In this document: piece after piece, positions 17,247 through 25,424 of the stretch | How the letters are laid out: every line of letters starts with the position of its first letter | Numbering within the stretch: the stretch's first letter is position 1 | From: Mangrovactinospora gilvigrisea | GTDB taxonomy: Bacteria > Actinomycetota > Actinomycetes > Streptomycetales > Streptomycetaceae | Assembly: GCF_001879105.1 (NCBI RefSeq) | Contig: NZ_MLCF01000120.1 | Span: 1-46,689, forward strand | Direction of reading: 5' to 3' | Length of the DNA stretch: 46,689 nucleotides | Program-made: the position numbers and the translations under genes | The notes under the pieces: model-generated | Told to the model about the DNA's origin: nothing | Databases searched by the model: none | The model's input: only the letters and a program-made list of their open reading frames with translations

Positions 17247-18481
17247 ACGTGCCGAGCGGAGGCCCGGCGTCCCAGGCCGGGATGCGCCGCCGCAACCTCG
17301 CCCTGGTGCTGCGGACGGTCGCCGAGCGCGGCCCGCTCTCCCGCGCCTCGGTCGCCAACGAGGTGGGGCTGACCAGGGCCGCCGTCTCCACGCTGGTGGA
17401 GGACCTGCTCGCCGCCGGGCTCCTCGCCGAGCTGGGCCCGGAGCGTTCGCAGCGCGGCCGGGTGGGGCGGCCGGGCAGCGCGCTGCGCCTCGCGGCGGGC
17501 CGGTCCGCGCCGGTGGGCCTGGGCGCCGAGATCGGCGTCGACCATCTGGCGGTCTGCGCGGTCGATCTGCGCGGCGCGGTGCTCGCCCACGTCCACGAGG
17601 AGACCGACAACCGCGGCCGTCCGCCGTCCGCCGTGGTGGGCCGGCTCGCCGAGCTGGCCGCCAAGCTGACGGAGGGTCTGGACGCCGGCGGCCCGCCCGC
17701 CGGCCTCGCCGTCGCCGTCCCCGGCCTGGTGGGCGACCCCGCGGACGGCGTCGTCGCCCGCGCCCCCAACCTGGACTGGACGGAGGAGCCGGTGGCGGCC
17801 CCGCTGCGGGACCGGCTGGGCGGCCTGCCGGTCACCGTCGACAACGAGGCCAACCTCGGCGCGCTCGCCGAGATGTGGCTCTGCCGGCCGCCCGGGGTCC
17901 GCGACTTCCTCCATGTCTCGGCCGGCATCGGGGTGGGCGCGGCGCTGGTCATGGACGGCCGGCTGCGCCGCGGCGCGCGGGGCTTCGCCGGGGAGCTGGG
18001 GCATGTCCCGGTGCGCCCGTCCGGCCCGGTCTGCAGCTGCGGGGCGCGCGGCTGCCTGGAGCAGTACGCCGGGGAGGAGGCGGTGCTGCGGGCCGCCGGC
18101 ATCGACCCGGCGGAGGCCGCGCGGCAGGCGGGGCCGGCCGGCCGGGTGCGGCTGCTGGCGGAGCGGGCGCGGCGGGGCGACGGACGGGTCCGCGGTGCGC
18201 TGGTGCGCGCGGGGACGGCACTGGGCATCGCGCTCGCCGGGACGGTCAACCTGCTGGACCCGGCGGCGGTGGTGCTGGGCGGGGGCTTCGCGGAGGTGGC
18301 GCCGTGGGCGCTGGCCGCGGTGCAGCGGGAGTTGGCGGAGCGGCTGCCGGCGCGGGGCGTGCCGCGGCTGCTCGAGGTGTCCGTCCTGGGGCGGGAAGGG
18401 CCGCTGCTCGGGGCGGGTAATTCGGTGATCCGCGGGATTGTCGAGGATCCGGTGGGATATTGGGAATCCAGAGCGCGATGA
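17243..18481 (+). CDS. ROK-family transcriptional repressor, probable XylR
   Basis: The 412-residue protein has an N-terminal winged helix-turn-helix (RASVANEVGLTRAAVSTLVEDLL, about residues 33-60) and a sugar-kinase-like ROK domain with GELGHVPV and the zinc motif CSCGARGCLEQY. The length is normal for ROK repressors of the XylR/NagC type. Its ATG overlaps the GntR stop codon by 4 bases. The likely target is the inverted repeat between xylA and xylB, about 3 kb away; this assignment is inferred from context. The final 20 codons are less GC-rich than the body. Confidence 0.88.
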   Translation: MNVPSGGPASQAGMRRRNLALVLRTVAERGPLSRASVANEVGLTRAAVSTLVEDLLAAGLLAELGPERSQRGRVGRPGSALRLAAGRSAPVGLGAEIGVDHLAVCAVDLRGAVLAHVHEETDNRGRPPSAVVGRLAELAAKLTEGLDAGGPPAGLAVAVPGLVGDPADGVVARAPNLDWTEEPVAAPLRDRLGGLPVTVDNEANLGALAEMWLCRPPGVRDFLHVSAGIGVGAALVMDGRLRRGARGFAGELGHVPVRPSGPVCSCGARGCLEQYAGEEAVLRAAGIDPAEAARQAGPAGRVRLLAERARRGDGRVRGALVRAGTALGIALAGTVNLLDPAAVVLGGGFAEVAPWALAAVQRELAERLPARGVPRLLEVSVLGREGPLLGAGNSVIRGIVEDPVGYWESRAR

Positions 18482-18594
18482 GCTGAGGTTTTCGCGTTGT
18501 CCGGGGCGGCCCGCTTGTGGGCGCTGTTCGGATCCGCTGTGCTTATTCGCGCAGTTCCGTGCGCCCTGTGCCGGGGCCCGCGGCAATCGGAGGG

Positions 18595-19809
18595 GTGGGT
18601 TCCCAATTGGCCGACGATTTTCCGGAATTGACCATTCTGCATGTGGCGCAGCCGGTCACCGCCGGGGTGGCGCGGATCGCCGCCGACCTGATCAGGCGGC
18701 AGCGCGCCGAGGGGCTGGACGTGGTGCTCGCCTGCCCCGACGCCGGGACGCTGCCCGGCGAGGCCGCCGCGGCCGGGGCGCGCGTGCTGCGCTGGGAGGC
18801 GAGCCGCGAACCCGGGCGCACGCTCCCCGGGGAGGTGGTGCGGCTGCGCGCCGCCGTGCGGGCGGCCGCGCCCGGCCTCGTCCATCTGCACTCCTCCAAG
18901 GCCGGGTTGGCCGGGCGGCTGGCGCTGCGCGGCCGGCTGCCCACCGTCTTCGAGCCGCACGCCTGGTCGTTCGCGGCCGTCGGCGGCGCCACCGCGCGGG
19001 CCGCGCTCGCCTGGGAGCGGTACGCCGCCCGCTGGGCGCACCGGGTGCTGTGCGTCAGCGACGGGGAGCGCGCGCAGGGCGCGGCCGCCGGGGTGCGGGC
19101 GCGCTTCGCCGTGGTGCCCAACGGGGTGGACACCGACTCCTACGGCGACGGCGATCCGCGGATGCCGTCCCGCGACGAGGCCCGCCGGGCACTCGGCGTC
19201 CCGCCGGACGCGGCGCTCGCGGTGTGCCTGGGACGGGTGTGCGAGCAGAAAGGGCAGGATCTGCTGGTGCGCGCGTGGCCCGCGGTGGTGGACCGACTCG
19301 GGGGATCCGGGGGCGCGTTGGGGGAGCCCGGCACCGGAGCGCGCGCGGGAGTGCGCCGTCCGGTCCTGGCCATTGTCGGGGAAGGGCCCTGGGCGGGGCG
19401 GGTGCGCGAGGCCGCCGGGGGGCGTGGGGACGTGCTGTTCCCGGGGGCGGTGGACGACCCCCGCCCCTGGTACGCCGCCGCCGACGCGGTGGTGGTGCCC
19501 TCGCGGTGGGAGGGCATGGCCCTGGTGCCGCTGGAGGCGATGGCGGCCGGACGGCCGGTTGTGGTCGCCGACGTCGCCGGAGCCGTCGAGGGGCTGCCAC
19601 CGGAGTGGCGGGATCGGGCTGCTGTGCCGCCCGGGGAGCCCGGGACGCTCGCCGCCGCCCTCGCCGACCTGCTCCAGGACCCGGACGCGGCCGCCCGGTT
19701 CGGCGACGCGGGCCGCCGCCGGATGCGCGAGCGGCACGGCCTGGCGGCGATGGGACGCGGCGTCGCGGCCGTCTACCGGGAGGCGCTGGCGGAGGCCGGC
19801 CGCGGCTGA
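18595..19809 (+). CDS. GT4-family glycosyltransferase (GT-B fold)
   Basis: The 404-residue protein is a retaining GT-B glycosyltransferase. The N-terminal domain (ILHVAQPVTAGVARIAADL) binds the acceptor and the C-terminal domain binds the nucleotide sugar; it carries LGRVCEQKGQDLLVRAW and the E-x7-E motif in SRWEGMALVPLEAMAAGRPVV. It probably adds a sugar to the lipid-linked glycan made by the operon downstream. The start is uncertain: GTG 18595 is used, but GTG codons at 18517, 18559 and 18568 and a TTG just downstream are in frame, and the first 30 codons are less GC-rich than the rest. It is separated from the main operon by about 400 bases. Confidence 0.85.
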   Translation: MGSQLADDFPELTILHVAQPVTAGVARIAADLIRRQRAEGLDVVLACPDAGTLPGEAAAAGARVLRWEASREPGRTLPGEVVRLRAAVRAAAPGLVHLHSSKAGLAGRLALRGRLPTVFEPHAWSFAAVGGATARAALAWERYAARWAHRVLCVSDGERAQGAAAGVRARFAVVPNGVDTDSYGDGDPRMPSRDEARRALGVPPDAALAVCLGRVCEQKGQDLLVRAWPAVVDRLGGSGGALGEPGTGARAGVRRPVLAIVGEGPWAGRVREAAGGRGDVLFPGAVDDPRPWYAAADAVVVPSRWEGMALVPLEAMAAGRPVVVADVAGAVEGLPPEWRDRAAVPPGEPGTLAAALADLLQDPDAAARFGDAGRRRMRERHGLAAMGRGVAAVYREALAEAGRG

Positions 19810-19876
19810 CCGGAATGCCGTTCGTCGGATCCTCGATTGCGCAAGGGTCGATCGGGCCGCATTTCAAAGGAGTTCG

Positions 19877-19972
19877 ATGATGGCCGGTAAGCATTGCCCG
19901 GGTCACGACCCCGACAAAGGCCGGTCACAGGGTTTCGGCAACGCGTTGTACCTTCGCGGGGGCAACCGGTAG
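19877..19972 (+). CDS. Possible small ORF of 31 codons with a consensus ribosome-binding site
   Basis: ATG-ATG at 19877-19882 lies 5-8 bases after an almost perfect Shine-Dalgarno (AAAGGAG, 19866-19872). The peptide has a Cys/His start (KHCPGHDPDKGR) and a Gly/Arg end (YLRGGNR). It resembles no family I know. It sits between the GT4 gene and the sugar-transferase operon, and its stop codon overlaps the candidate -10 box of the operon promoter. It could be a leader peptide, a free small protein, or chance. Confidence 0.4.
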   Translation: MMAGKHCPGHDPDKGRSQGFGNALYLRGGNR

Positions 19973-19975
19973 CCT
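19946..19975 (+). promoter_or_regulatory. Candidate promoter of the exopolysaccharide operon
   Basis: TTGTAC (19946-19951) and TAGCCT (19970-19975) are 18 bases apart. Transcription from about 19982 would give a leader of roughly 225 bases before the sugar-transferase ATG at 20208. Read by eye; moderate support only. Confidence 0.4.
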
Positions 19976-20207
19976 CTCGAATGCGTCTCTGCCATGGGGA
20001 AGGCAGCGCACTCTTGGGGAACACAAGTCTTGGGGATCTTTGGGGAGTTCGGGGGGCGTGGGGGGTCCGCGGCATGGCACGGAGGTGCCGCCGAGCACAC
20101 CCTTGTCGTCGTCCTTCTCCCGGTTCACAGCGCCCGGTCAGGCGCGGGCGGTCCGCCTCCGCACGCGCTGAGCGGGTGGTTCGGGTTATGGGAGGGGCCT
20201 CGAACCG
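19976..20207 (+). promoter_or_regulatory. Long G-rich 5' leader with repeats and a G-quadruplex motif
   Basis: No gene is supported here. A TGGGGA box recurs at 19995, 20015, 20031 and 20041. The last two G runs plus two G6 runs make a four-tract motif at 20032-20065 with G runs of 4, 4, 6 and 6 and loops of 6, 5 and 3 bases, on the sense strand. A small hairpin (CTGCC/GGCAG) lies around 19988-20005. A competing frame from 19994 is open through the region but overlaps the start of the next gene and is not called. A GGGAGGGG ribosome-binding site precedes the ATG at 20208. Confidence 0.5.
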
Positions 20208-21767
20208 ATGACGACCTATCACGATCAGGATCTGCACGGGGGGATGCAGCGCGGCGCGGTCGCCGCGCCGCCCGAGGCGCGGCCTGCCGCGCCGGTCCCC
20301 GCGCTCACCACGACAACGCTCAACACCGGGCGGCGCGGCCGTCGTCCGGACACCGCTGACCGCCGGCCGGGCAGCCGCCCGGCCGCGAGGGGCAGCGGCG
20401 GCGGTCTCCGCCAGGCGCTGGCGCCGGCCCTGGTCGACGCCCTGGCGCTGGTGGCCGGGCTGATCGCGCCCGGCGCCGGCTCGCTGCACGGCGGGCTGCT
20501 GCGCGCCGCGGTGCTCGTCCCGGTCGTGCTCGCGGCGAACGCCGCCGGCGGCCTCTACCGGCCCCGGCTGTCGCTCTCCGCGCTGGACGAGACGCCGCAG
20601 CTGGCGATCCGGGGTGCGGCCTGCCTCGCCGTCGTGCTGGCCCTGGGGCAGAGCCTGCGCTGCGGCTTCCTGAGCGTGCCCGCCGCGCGCGGCGCGTTCC
20701 TCGTCTCCTTCACCGTCTACCTGGTCACCGCGGTGTGCGGGCGCTCCGTCCTGTACGGGCTGCGGCGCGCGATGCGGCGGCGCGGGCCCGGCCGCCCGGT
20801 GCTGATCCTGGGCGCCGGACGGGTCGGGCGGCGCATCGCCGGCGCGCTGCGCGAGCACCCCGAGTACGGGTTGTGGCCCGTCGGCTTCCTGGACGCGGCC
20901 GTGCCGCGCACCTCCGAGCCGCTGGCGCTGCCCGTGCTGGGCACGCCCGCCGACCTCGGCCGGGTGGCCGTCGACTTCGGCGTCCGGGACGTGGTCGTCG
21001 CCTTCGGCTCGTTCGGCGAGTACGAGACCGCCGAGGCCGTGGAGACCTGCCGCCGCCTCAACCTGACGGCCCAGGTGGTGCCGTGGCCCTCGGGCGCGCG
21101 CACCGGCGCGGCCCCAGAGGGCGGCGCGCGCGGCGACCACCTGTGGGGCTTCCCGGTGCGGCGGTGCGCCGCGGAGCGGGAGCGCCCCGGGGCGCGGTTC
21201 GTCAAGCGGTTCATCGACGTGGCGGTCGCCGGCGGCGCGCTGCTGCTGCTCTCGCCGCTGCTGGCGGCGTTCGCGGTGGCGGTGCGGCTGGACGGCGGGC
21301 CGGGTGTGATCTTCCGTCAGAAGCGCATCGGGCACGGCGGGCGCGCCTTCACCATGCTGAAGTTCCGCAGTCTGCGGCCCGCCACCGAGGGCGAGTCGGA
21401 GACCCGCTGGTCGATCGCGCACGACGACCGGCTCAGCAAGGTCGGCAACCTGCTGCGCAAGACGTCCATCGACGAGCTGCCGCAGCTGTGGAACGTCGTC
21501 AAGGGCGAGATGAGCCTGGTCGGGCCGCGGCCCGAGCGGCCGCACTTCGTCGAGCGGTTCAGCCGGGCGTACCCGGGCTACGGGCAGCGGCACCGGATGC
21601 CGACCGGGCTGACGGGGCTGGCGCAGATCAACGGCCTGCGCGGGGACACCTCCATAGAGGACCGGGCGCGGTTCGACAACTACTACATCGAGCACTGGAG
21701 CCCCTGGCAGGACGTGGCGATCGCGCTTCGCACCGTCGCGGGGCTGATCCGTCCTGGGGGTAGCTGA
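20208..21767 (+). CDS. Polyprenyl-phosphate sugar-1-phosphate transferase (WbaP/WcaJ type)
   Basis: The 519-residue membrane enzyme would start glycan synthesis by moving a hexose-1-phosphate from a nucleotide sugar to undecaprenyl phosphate. A disordered basic N-terminus (about 1-65) is followed by several membrane helices (about 70-190), a Rossmann-like cytoplasmic domain (VLILGAGRVGRRIAGAL, about 200-310), a further hydrophobic helix (about 335-360), and the C-terminal catalytic domain with VIFRQKRIG, TMLKFRSL, KTSIDELPQLWNVVKGEMSL and GPRPERP. The tail GLTGLAQINGLRGDTSI is also typical. It is the first gene of the coupled operon, 3 bases from the next ATG. The sugar (glucose or galactose are common) cannot be told. 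Confidence 0.93.
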   Translation: MTTYHDQDLHGGMQRGAVAAPPEARPAAPVPALTTTTLNTGRRGRRPDTADRRPGSRPAARGSGGGLRQALAPALVDALALVAGLIAPGAGSLHGGLLRAAVLVPVVLAANAAGGLYRPRLSLSALDETPQLAIRGAACLAVVLALGQSLRCGFLSVPAARGAFLVSFTVYLVTAVCGRSVLYGLRRAMRRRGPGRPVLILGAGRVGRRIAGALREHPEYGLWPVGFLDAAVPRTSEPLALPVLGTPADLGRVAVDFGVRDVVVAFGSFGEYETAEAVETCRRLNLTAQVVPWPSGARTGAAPEGGARGDHLWGFPVRRCAAERERPGARFVKRFIDVAVAGGALLLLSPLLAAFAVAVRLDGGPGVIFRQKRIGHGGRAFTMLKFRSLRPATEGESETRWSIAHDDRLSKVGNLLRKTSIDELPQLWNVVKGEMSLVGPRPERPHFVERFSRAYPGYGQRHRMPTGLTGLAQINGLRGDTSIEDRARFDNYYIEHWSPWQDVAIALRTVAGLIRPGGS

Positions 21768-21770
21768 GGT

Positions 21771-24700
21771 ATGTCACGGTTGCCGTCCGCGGTGCTCACG
21801 CGCCGTTCGCGCCGCCCCTCCGCCCCGGCACCCCGCCCGGTCCGCTCCGCGGACCGCGGTGCCGGGCGGGGGCGGGGTCCGGGCGGGCAAGGGGGCGCCG
21901 CCGGCGATGTCGCGGCGCTTCCGTTCGCGCCGATGGCGGCCCTGCTCGGGCTGGCGCGCGGGCTGGTGCGGCGGCCGGCGTGGCTGGCGGCGGCGACCGC
22001 GGTGCTGGTGTGCGTGCCGACGGGCAATCAGGACGTCTCCGCCTCCTTCCACATCGGCCCCGCCGATGTCGCCTCCCTGCTGCTGGTCTGCGCCGTCGCG
22101 ATGCAGGCGCTGCTCGGCCGGGTGAAGCTGCCGCGGCGGATGCTGTGGCCGGCCGGCGCGCTCACCGCGGCCTTCGCGATATCGGCGATCACCGCGGTGG
22201 ACACCTCCGCGGCGCTCTCCGGCTTCATCCGCTACATCCAGATCTTCGTGCTGGTGCCCAGCGCCGTCGCCCTCTCGCTGCGCGAGCGGCGCGATCTGCG
22301 GCTGGTGCTCGGCGCGGTGCTCACCACCGCGCTCTTCGAGGGCGTCTACGGCACCGTCCAGTACCTCACGCACACCGGCGCCTCCTACGACGGCCAGAAC
22401 ATCCGGGCCGTCGGCACCTTCGGGGCGCTGGACATCATGGGCATGTCCACGGTGGTCAGCTTCGGGATGATCGCCGCCCTGGGGCTCGCGCTGACGGCCC
22501 GTCGGACACGCAACCGGGTGCTGCTGCTGCTTGCCGCGGCGTTCTTCCTGGCGCCGCTGGTCTTCTCGCTGAGCCGGGGCAGCTGGATCGCGGTCTCCGT
22601 CGCGCTCGTCGCGCTGGCGCTGCTGTCCGCGCCGCTCGCCGCGCTGCGCGGCGCGGTGGTGGTGATCGCCCTCGCGGTGATCGTCATCGGCGGGTTCGGC
22701 GTCGGCTCCGCGACCGTCGGCCAGCGGCTCTCCTCCATCACCTCGGCGAGCTCCGCGCCCGACCAGTCGGTCGACGACCGCTACGCGCTCTGGGCCACCG
22801 CCGAGAACATCTGGCGGGACCGGCCGATCACCGGCGTCGGCCTCAAGGGCTTCCCGGTCTTCCGGGACGGGCACGCCGGGATGCAGCTCTCCGCCGCCTC
22901 GGACGCCGAGTCGCAGGGCCTCGCCTTCACCCGCGAGCCGCTGCTGTCCCCGCACAACATGTATCTGCTGGTCCTCAGCGAGCAGGGCCTGATCGGCATG
23001 TCCGCGTTCCTGCTGCTGATGGTCGGGATGCTGGTGCTGGGGGCGCAGCGGCTGATCCGGGTGCGGGTGGCCGGCCGCCAAGCGCGGGTGGGGCGCGGCG
23101 CGCTGAGCAGATCCGGCTTCGGCGCGGGCCCGGCGGCGTTCGGGCTCGGGCTGTGGATCGCCATCGACTTCCTCTACGCCGACATCGGCGGCGCGGACAC
23201 CGTGCTCACCGCGGTGGCGCTGGGCGTCGCCGTCTGGTGGGCCTTCGGCGAGGTGCGCACCGCGCCCGCGCCGCCGGCCGCCGACGCGGGCCGGGCGGCG
23301 CCGACCTCGCCCGCCGGGCTGCCGTCCGCGGTCCCGCCGCCGCGCCGCCCCTGGCCGCGGGTCCCCGAGGAGTGGACGTCGCGCGGGGCGCTCTACCCGC
23401 CGGAGGCGCCCACCCAGCACGGTTTCGGGCGGCCCGCCGGGGTGTGGCCGGCGCCGCTGACCCGGGGGCGGGAGCCCAGCCCGCCGGGGGTGTTCCCGTT
23501 CAACGCCGGCTCTCCGCTGGACGCGGTGATGACCCCGGCGTACGGCATCCCGGCGGCGGTCGAGTCCGCCGCGGCTCCACCCCGGCGGCGGGGCCGCGGC
23601 CTGCTGCGGGCCACCGGGGTCACCGCGGTGCTGTCCGCGGCCGGCTCGATCCTGGGCCTGCTGCGCGACCTGCTGATCGCCCGCTACTTCGGCGCCACCC
23701 GCGACACCGACGCCTTCCTGGTCGCCTGGACGGTGCCGGAGACCGCGGCGCCGCTGCTCATCGAGGACGCCATGGCGTTCCTGATGGTGCCCGCCTTCTC
23801 CCGCACCGTCACCGAGGCCGCCCGGCGCAGCGCCGAGGCGGACGCGGACGGCGGCACCGACGGCGACACCCTCTCCGGGCTGGCGCTCAATCAGCTGGAC
23901 GCCGTCCGCGAGGCGGTGCGCGGCCTGGTCGCCGCCACCCTGCCGCGCATCGCGCTGGGCCTCGCCGTCTTCGGCGGGATCGTCCTCGCCGGGGCGCCGC
24001 TGCTGGTCCACGGGCTGGCGCCGGGCCTGGAGGACGTCTCGCTCGCCGTCACCTGCACCCGGCTGACGGCCGCCACCGTGCTGCTCTTCGGCCTCGCCGG
24101 GTACCTGTCGGCGGCGCTGCGCGCGCACCATGTCTTCGGCGCCCCGGCCGGCATCTACGTCGCCTACAACGTCGGCATCCTGGCGCTGCTGATCGCGCTG
24201 CACTCCAGCGTCGGCATCAAGGCCGCCGCGGGCGGCGTGGCGCTCGGCGCGCTGCTGATGATCCTCGTCCAACTGCCGGGGTTCCTGCGGATTCTGAGGC
24301 TGCGCCGGAAGGTCGCCGGGATCGCCCTCGACCTGGGGCTGCCGAGCCCCGTGCCGGGGCCGCGCACCCGCACCAAAGGGCGGGGCGCGAAGCGCTTCCT
24401 TGGAGGGGCGGTGGTGGGAGACGGGCGGGCGCTGGCCGGGATCTCGATGGCGGCGTTCGTGCCGATCGCGGTCTTCACGCTCTCCCGGCAGGCGCAGGTC
24501 TTCGTGGAGCGGTTCCTCGCCTCCGAGCTGGCGCCCGGCACCATCTCGTACCTCAACTACGCCACCAAGGTGGCGCAGGTGCCGATGTCGTTCGCGCTGA
24601 TCCTGTCCACCGTCACCTTCCCGCTGCTCTCCCGGCACCTGGCCGCGGGGCGGATGGACGCGGCGCGCCGCCGCATCGAGGCGGACCTGGGCGGGGTCTC

Positions 24701-25424
24701 GGCGGTCACCGCGATCGGCGCCGCCTTCATGATCGCGTGCGCTCCGCAGCTGGTCCAACTGCTCTTCCAGCGCGGCGAGTTCACCCCCGCCGACACCGCG
24801 GCGACCGCCTCGGTGATGCGGGTCTACCTGCTCGGGCTGCTCGGCCAGGCGCTGGTGGGGGCGCTGGTGCGGCCGTTCTTCTCGGGCACCGCGGCCGGCG
24901 GGGCGGCCGGGGTGCGGCGCGACCGGGACGGGAACCCGGCCGGCCGGATCACCCGCCACGACGTGTGGTTCCCGGCCTGGTGCATGCTCACCGGTCTGGT
25001 GCTCACCGGCGTCGTCGGCGAGCTGCTGCTGCATGTCTGGGGGGCGAAGGGGATCGCCCTCGCCAACGCGGTCGGCATCACCGTCCCGGCCCTGATGCTC
25101 CTGGTGGGGCTGAAGGTGCTGGTGGTGCGGGTGTCGATCACCCGGCTGGCGCTGCGCGTCGGCCGCTGCCTGATCGCCGCCGGAATGGCCGGGGTGACGG
25201 GCTGGGCGCTCGCCGACGCCGTGCTCAAGCCGCACGGCTGGCCGCCGATCGCGATCATCGTGGTCTGCGCGGTCGTCATGGGCGGCGAGTACCTGATGAC
25301 CGGTTACGGCCTGGGGGCCGAGGAGATCACCGGCCTGCTGCGGCCCTTCGCCCGGCGGGGCGAGGAGCAGGGCGCCGAGGGGAACGGCGCCGGCGGAGCG
25401 GTGGAGGAGAGGGGGAAGGGATGA
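21771..25424 (+). CDS. Fusion of a Wzy/O-antigen-ligase-like polymerase and a MurJ/Wzx-like flippase
   Basis: One 1217-residue frame holds two membrane modules. Residues about 45-490 contain 10 or more hydrophobic helices with the pattern of Wzy/WaaL proteins, including FSLSRGSWIA near residue 268, ITGVGLKGFP and the loop with SPHNMYLLVLSEQGL, typical of the O-antigen ligase domain. A Pro-rich cytoplasmic linker (about 495-605) follows. Residues about 610-1180 are a MATE-like flippase of the MurJ/MviN class: GSILGLLRDLLIARYFGATRDTDAFLVAW at the first helix and YLNYATKVAQVPMSFAL later. Polymerase and flippase are normally separate proteins. I see no internal start with a ribosome-binding site at the junction and no frameshift. 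Its stop overlaps the deacetylase start (ATGA). Confidence 0.9.
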   Translation: MSRLPSAVLTRRSRRPSAPAPRPVRSADRGAGRGRGPGGQGGAAGDVAALPFAPMAALLGLARGLVRRPAWLAAATAVLVCVPTGNQDVSASFHIGPADVASLLLVCAVAMQALLGRVKLPRRMLWPAGALTAAFAISAITAVDTSAALSGFIRYIQIFVLVPSAVALSLRERRDLRLVLGAVLTTALFEGVYGTVQYLTHTGASYDGQNIRAVGTFGALDIMGMSTVVSFGMIAALGLALTARRTRNRVLLLLAAAFFLAPLVFSLSRGSWIAVSVALVALALLSAPLAALRGAVVVIALAVIVIGGFGVGSATVGQRLSSITSASSAPDQSVDDRYALWATAENIWRDRPITGVGLKGFPVFRDGHAGMQLSAASDAESQGLAFTREPLLSPHNMYLLVLSEQGLIGMSAFLLLMVGMLVLGAQRLIRVRVAGRQARVGRGALSRSGFGAGPAAFGLGLWIAIDFLYADIGGADTVLTAVALGVAVWWAFGEVRTAPAPPAADAGRAAPTSPAGLPSAVPPPRRPWPRVPEEWTSRGALYPPEAPTQHGFGRPAGVWPAPLTRGREPSPPGVFPFNAGSPLDAVMTPAYGIPAAVESAAAPPRRRGRGLLRATGVTAVLSAAGSILGLLRDLLIARYFGATRDTDAFLVAWTVPETAAPLLIEDAMAFLMVPAFSRTVTEAARRSAEADADGGTDGDTLSGLALNQLDAVREAVRGLVAATLPRIALGLAVFGGIVLAGAPLLVHGLAPGLEDVSLAVTCTRLTAATVLLFGLAGYLSAALRAHHVFGAPAGIYVAYNVGILALLIALHSSVGIKAAAGGVALGALLMILVQLPGFLRILRLRRKVAGIALDLGLPSPVPGPRTRTKGRGAKRFLGGAVVGDGRALAGISMAAFVPIAVFTLSRQAQVFVERFLASELAPGTISYLNYATKVAQVPMSFALILSTVTFPLLSRHLAAGRMDAARRRIEADLGGVSAVTAIGAAFMIACAPQLVQLLFQRGEFTPADTAATASVMRVYLLGLLGQALVGALVRPFFSGTAAGGAAGVRRDRDGNPAGRITRHDVWFPAWCMLTGLVLTGVVGELLLHVWGAKGIALANAVGITVPALMLLVGLKVLVVRVSITRLALRVGRCLIAAGMAGVTGWALADAVLKPHGWPPIAIIVVCAVVMGGEYLMTGYGLGAEEITGLLRPFARRGEEQGAEGNGAGGAVEERGKG

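Noticed and set aside
19994..20359. Plus-strand ORF of 121 codons through the exopolysaccharide leader
   Set aside because: It reads through the G-rich repeats in another frame and overlaps the first 150 bases of the sugar-transferase gene; no ribosome-binding site or domain.
21774..25235. A 1153-codon minus-strand frame opposite the polymerase-flippase
   Set aside because: Antisense shadow: extremely rich in Arg, Gly, His, Asp and Gln with no domain, opposite a well-supported membrane protein.
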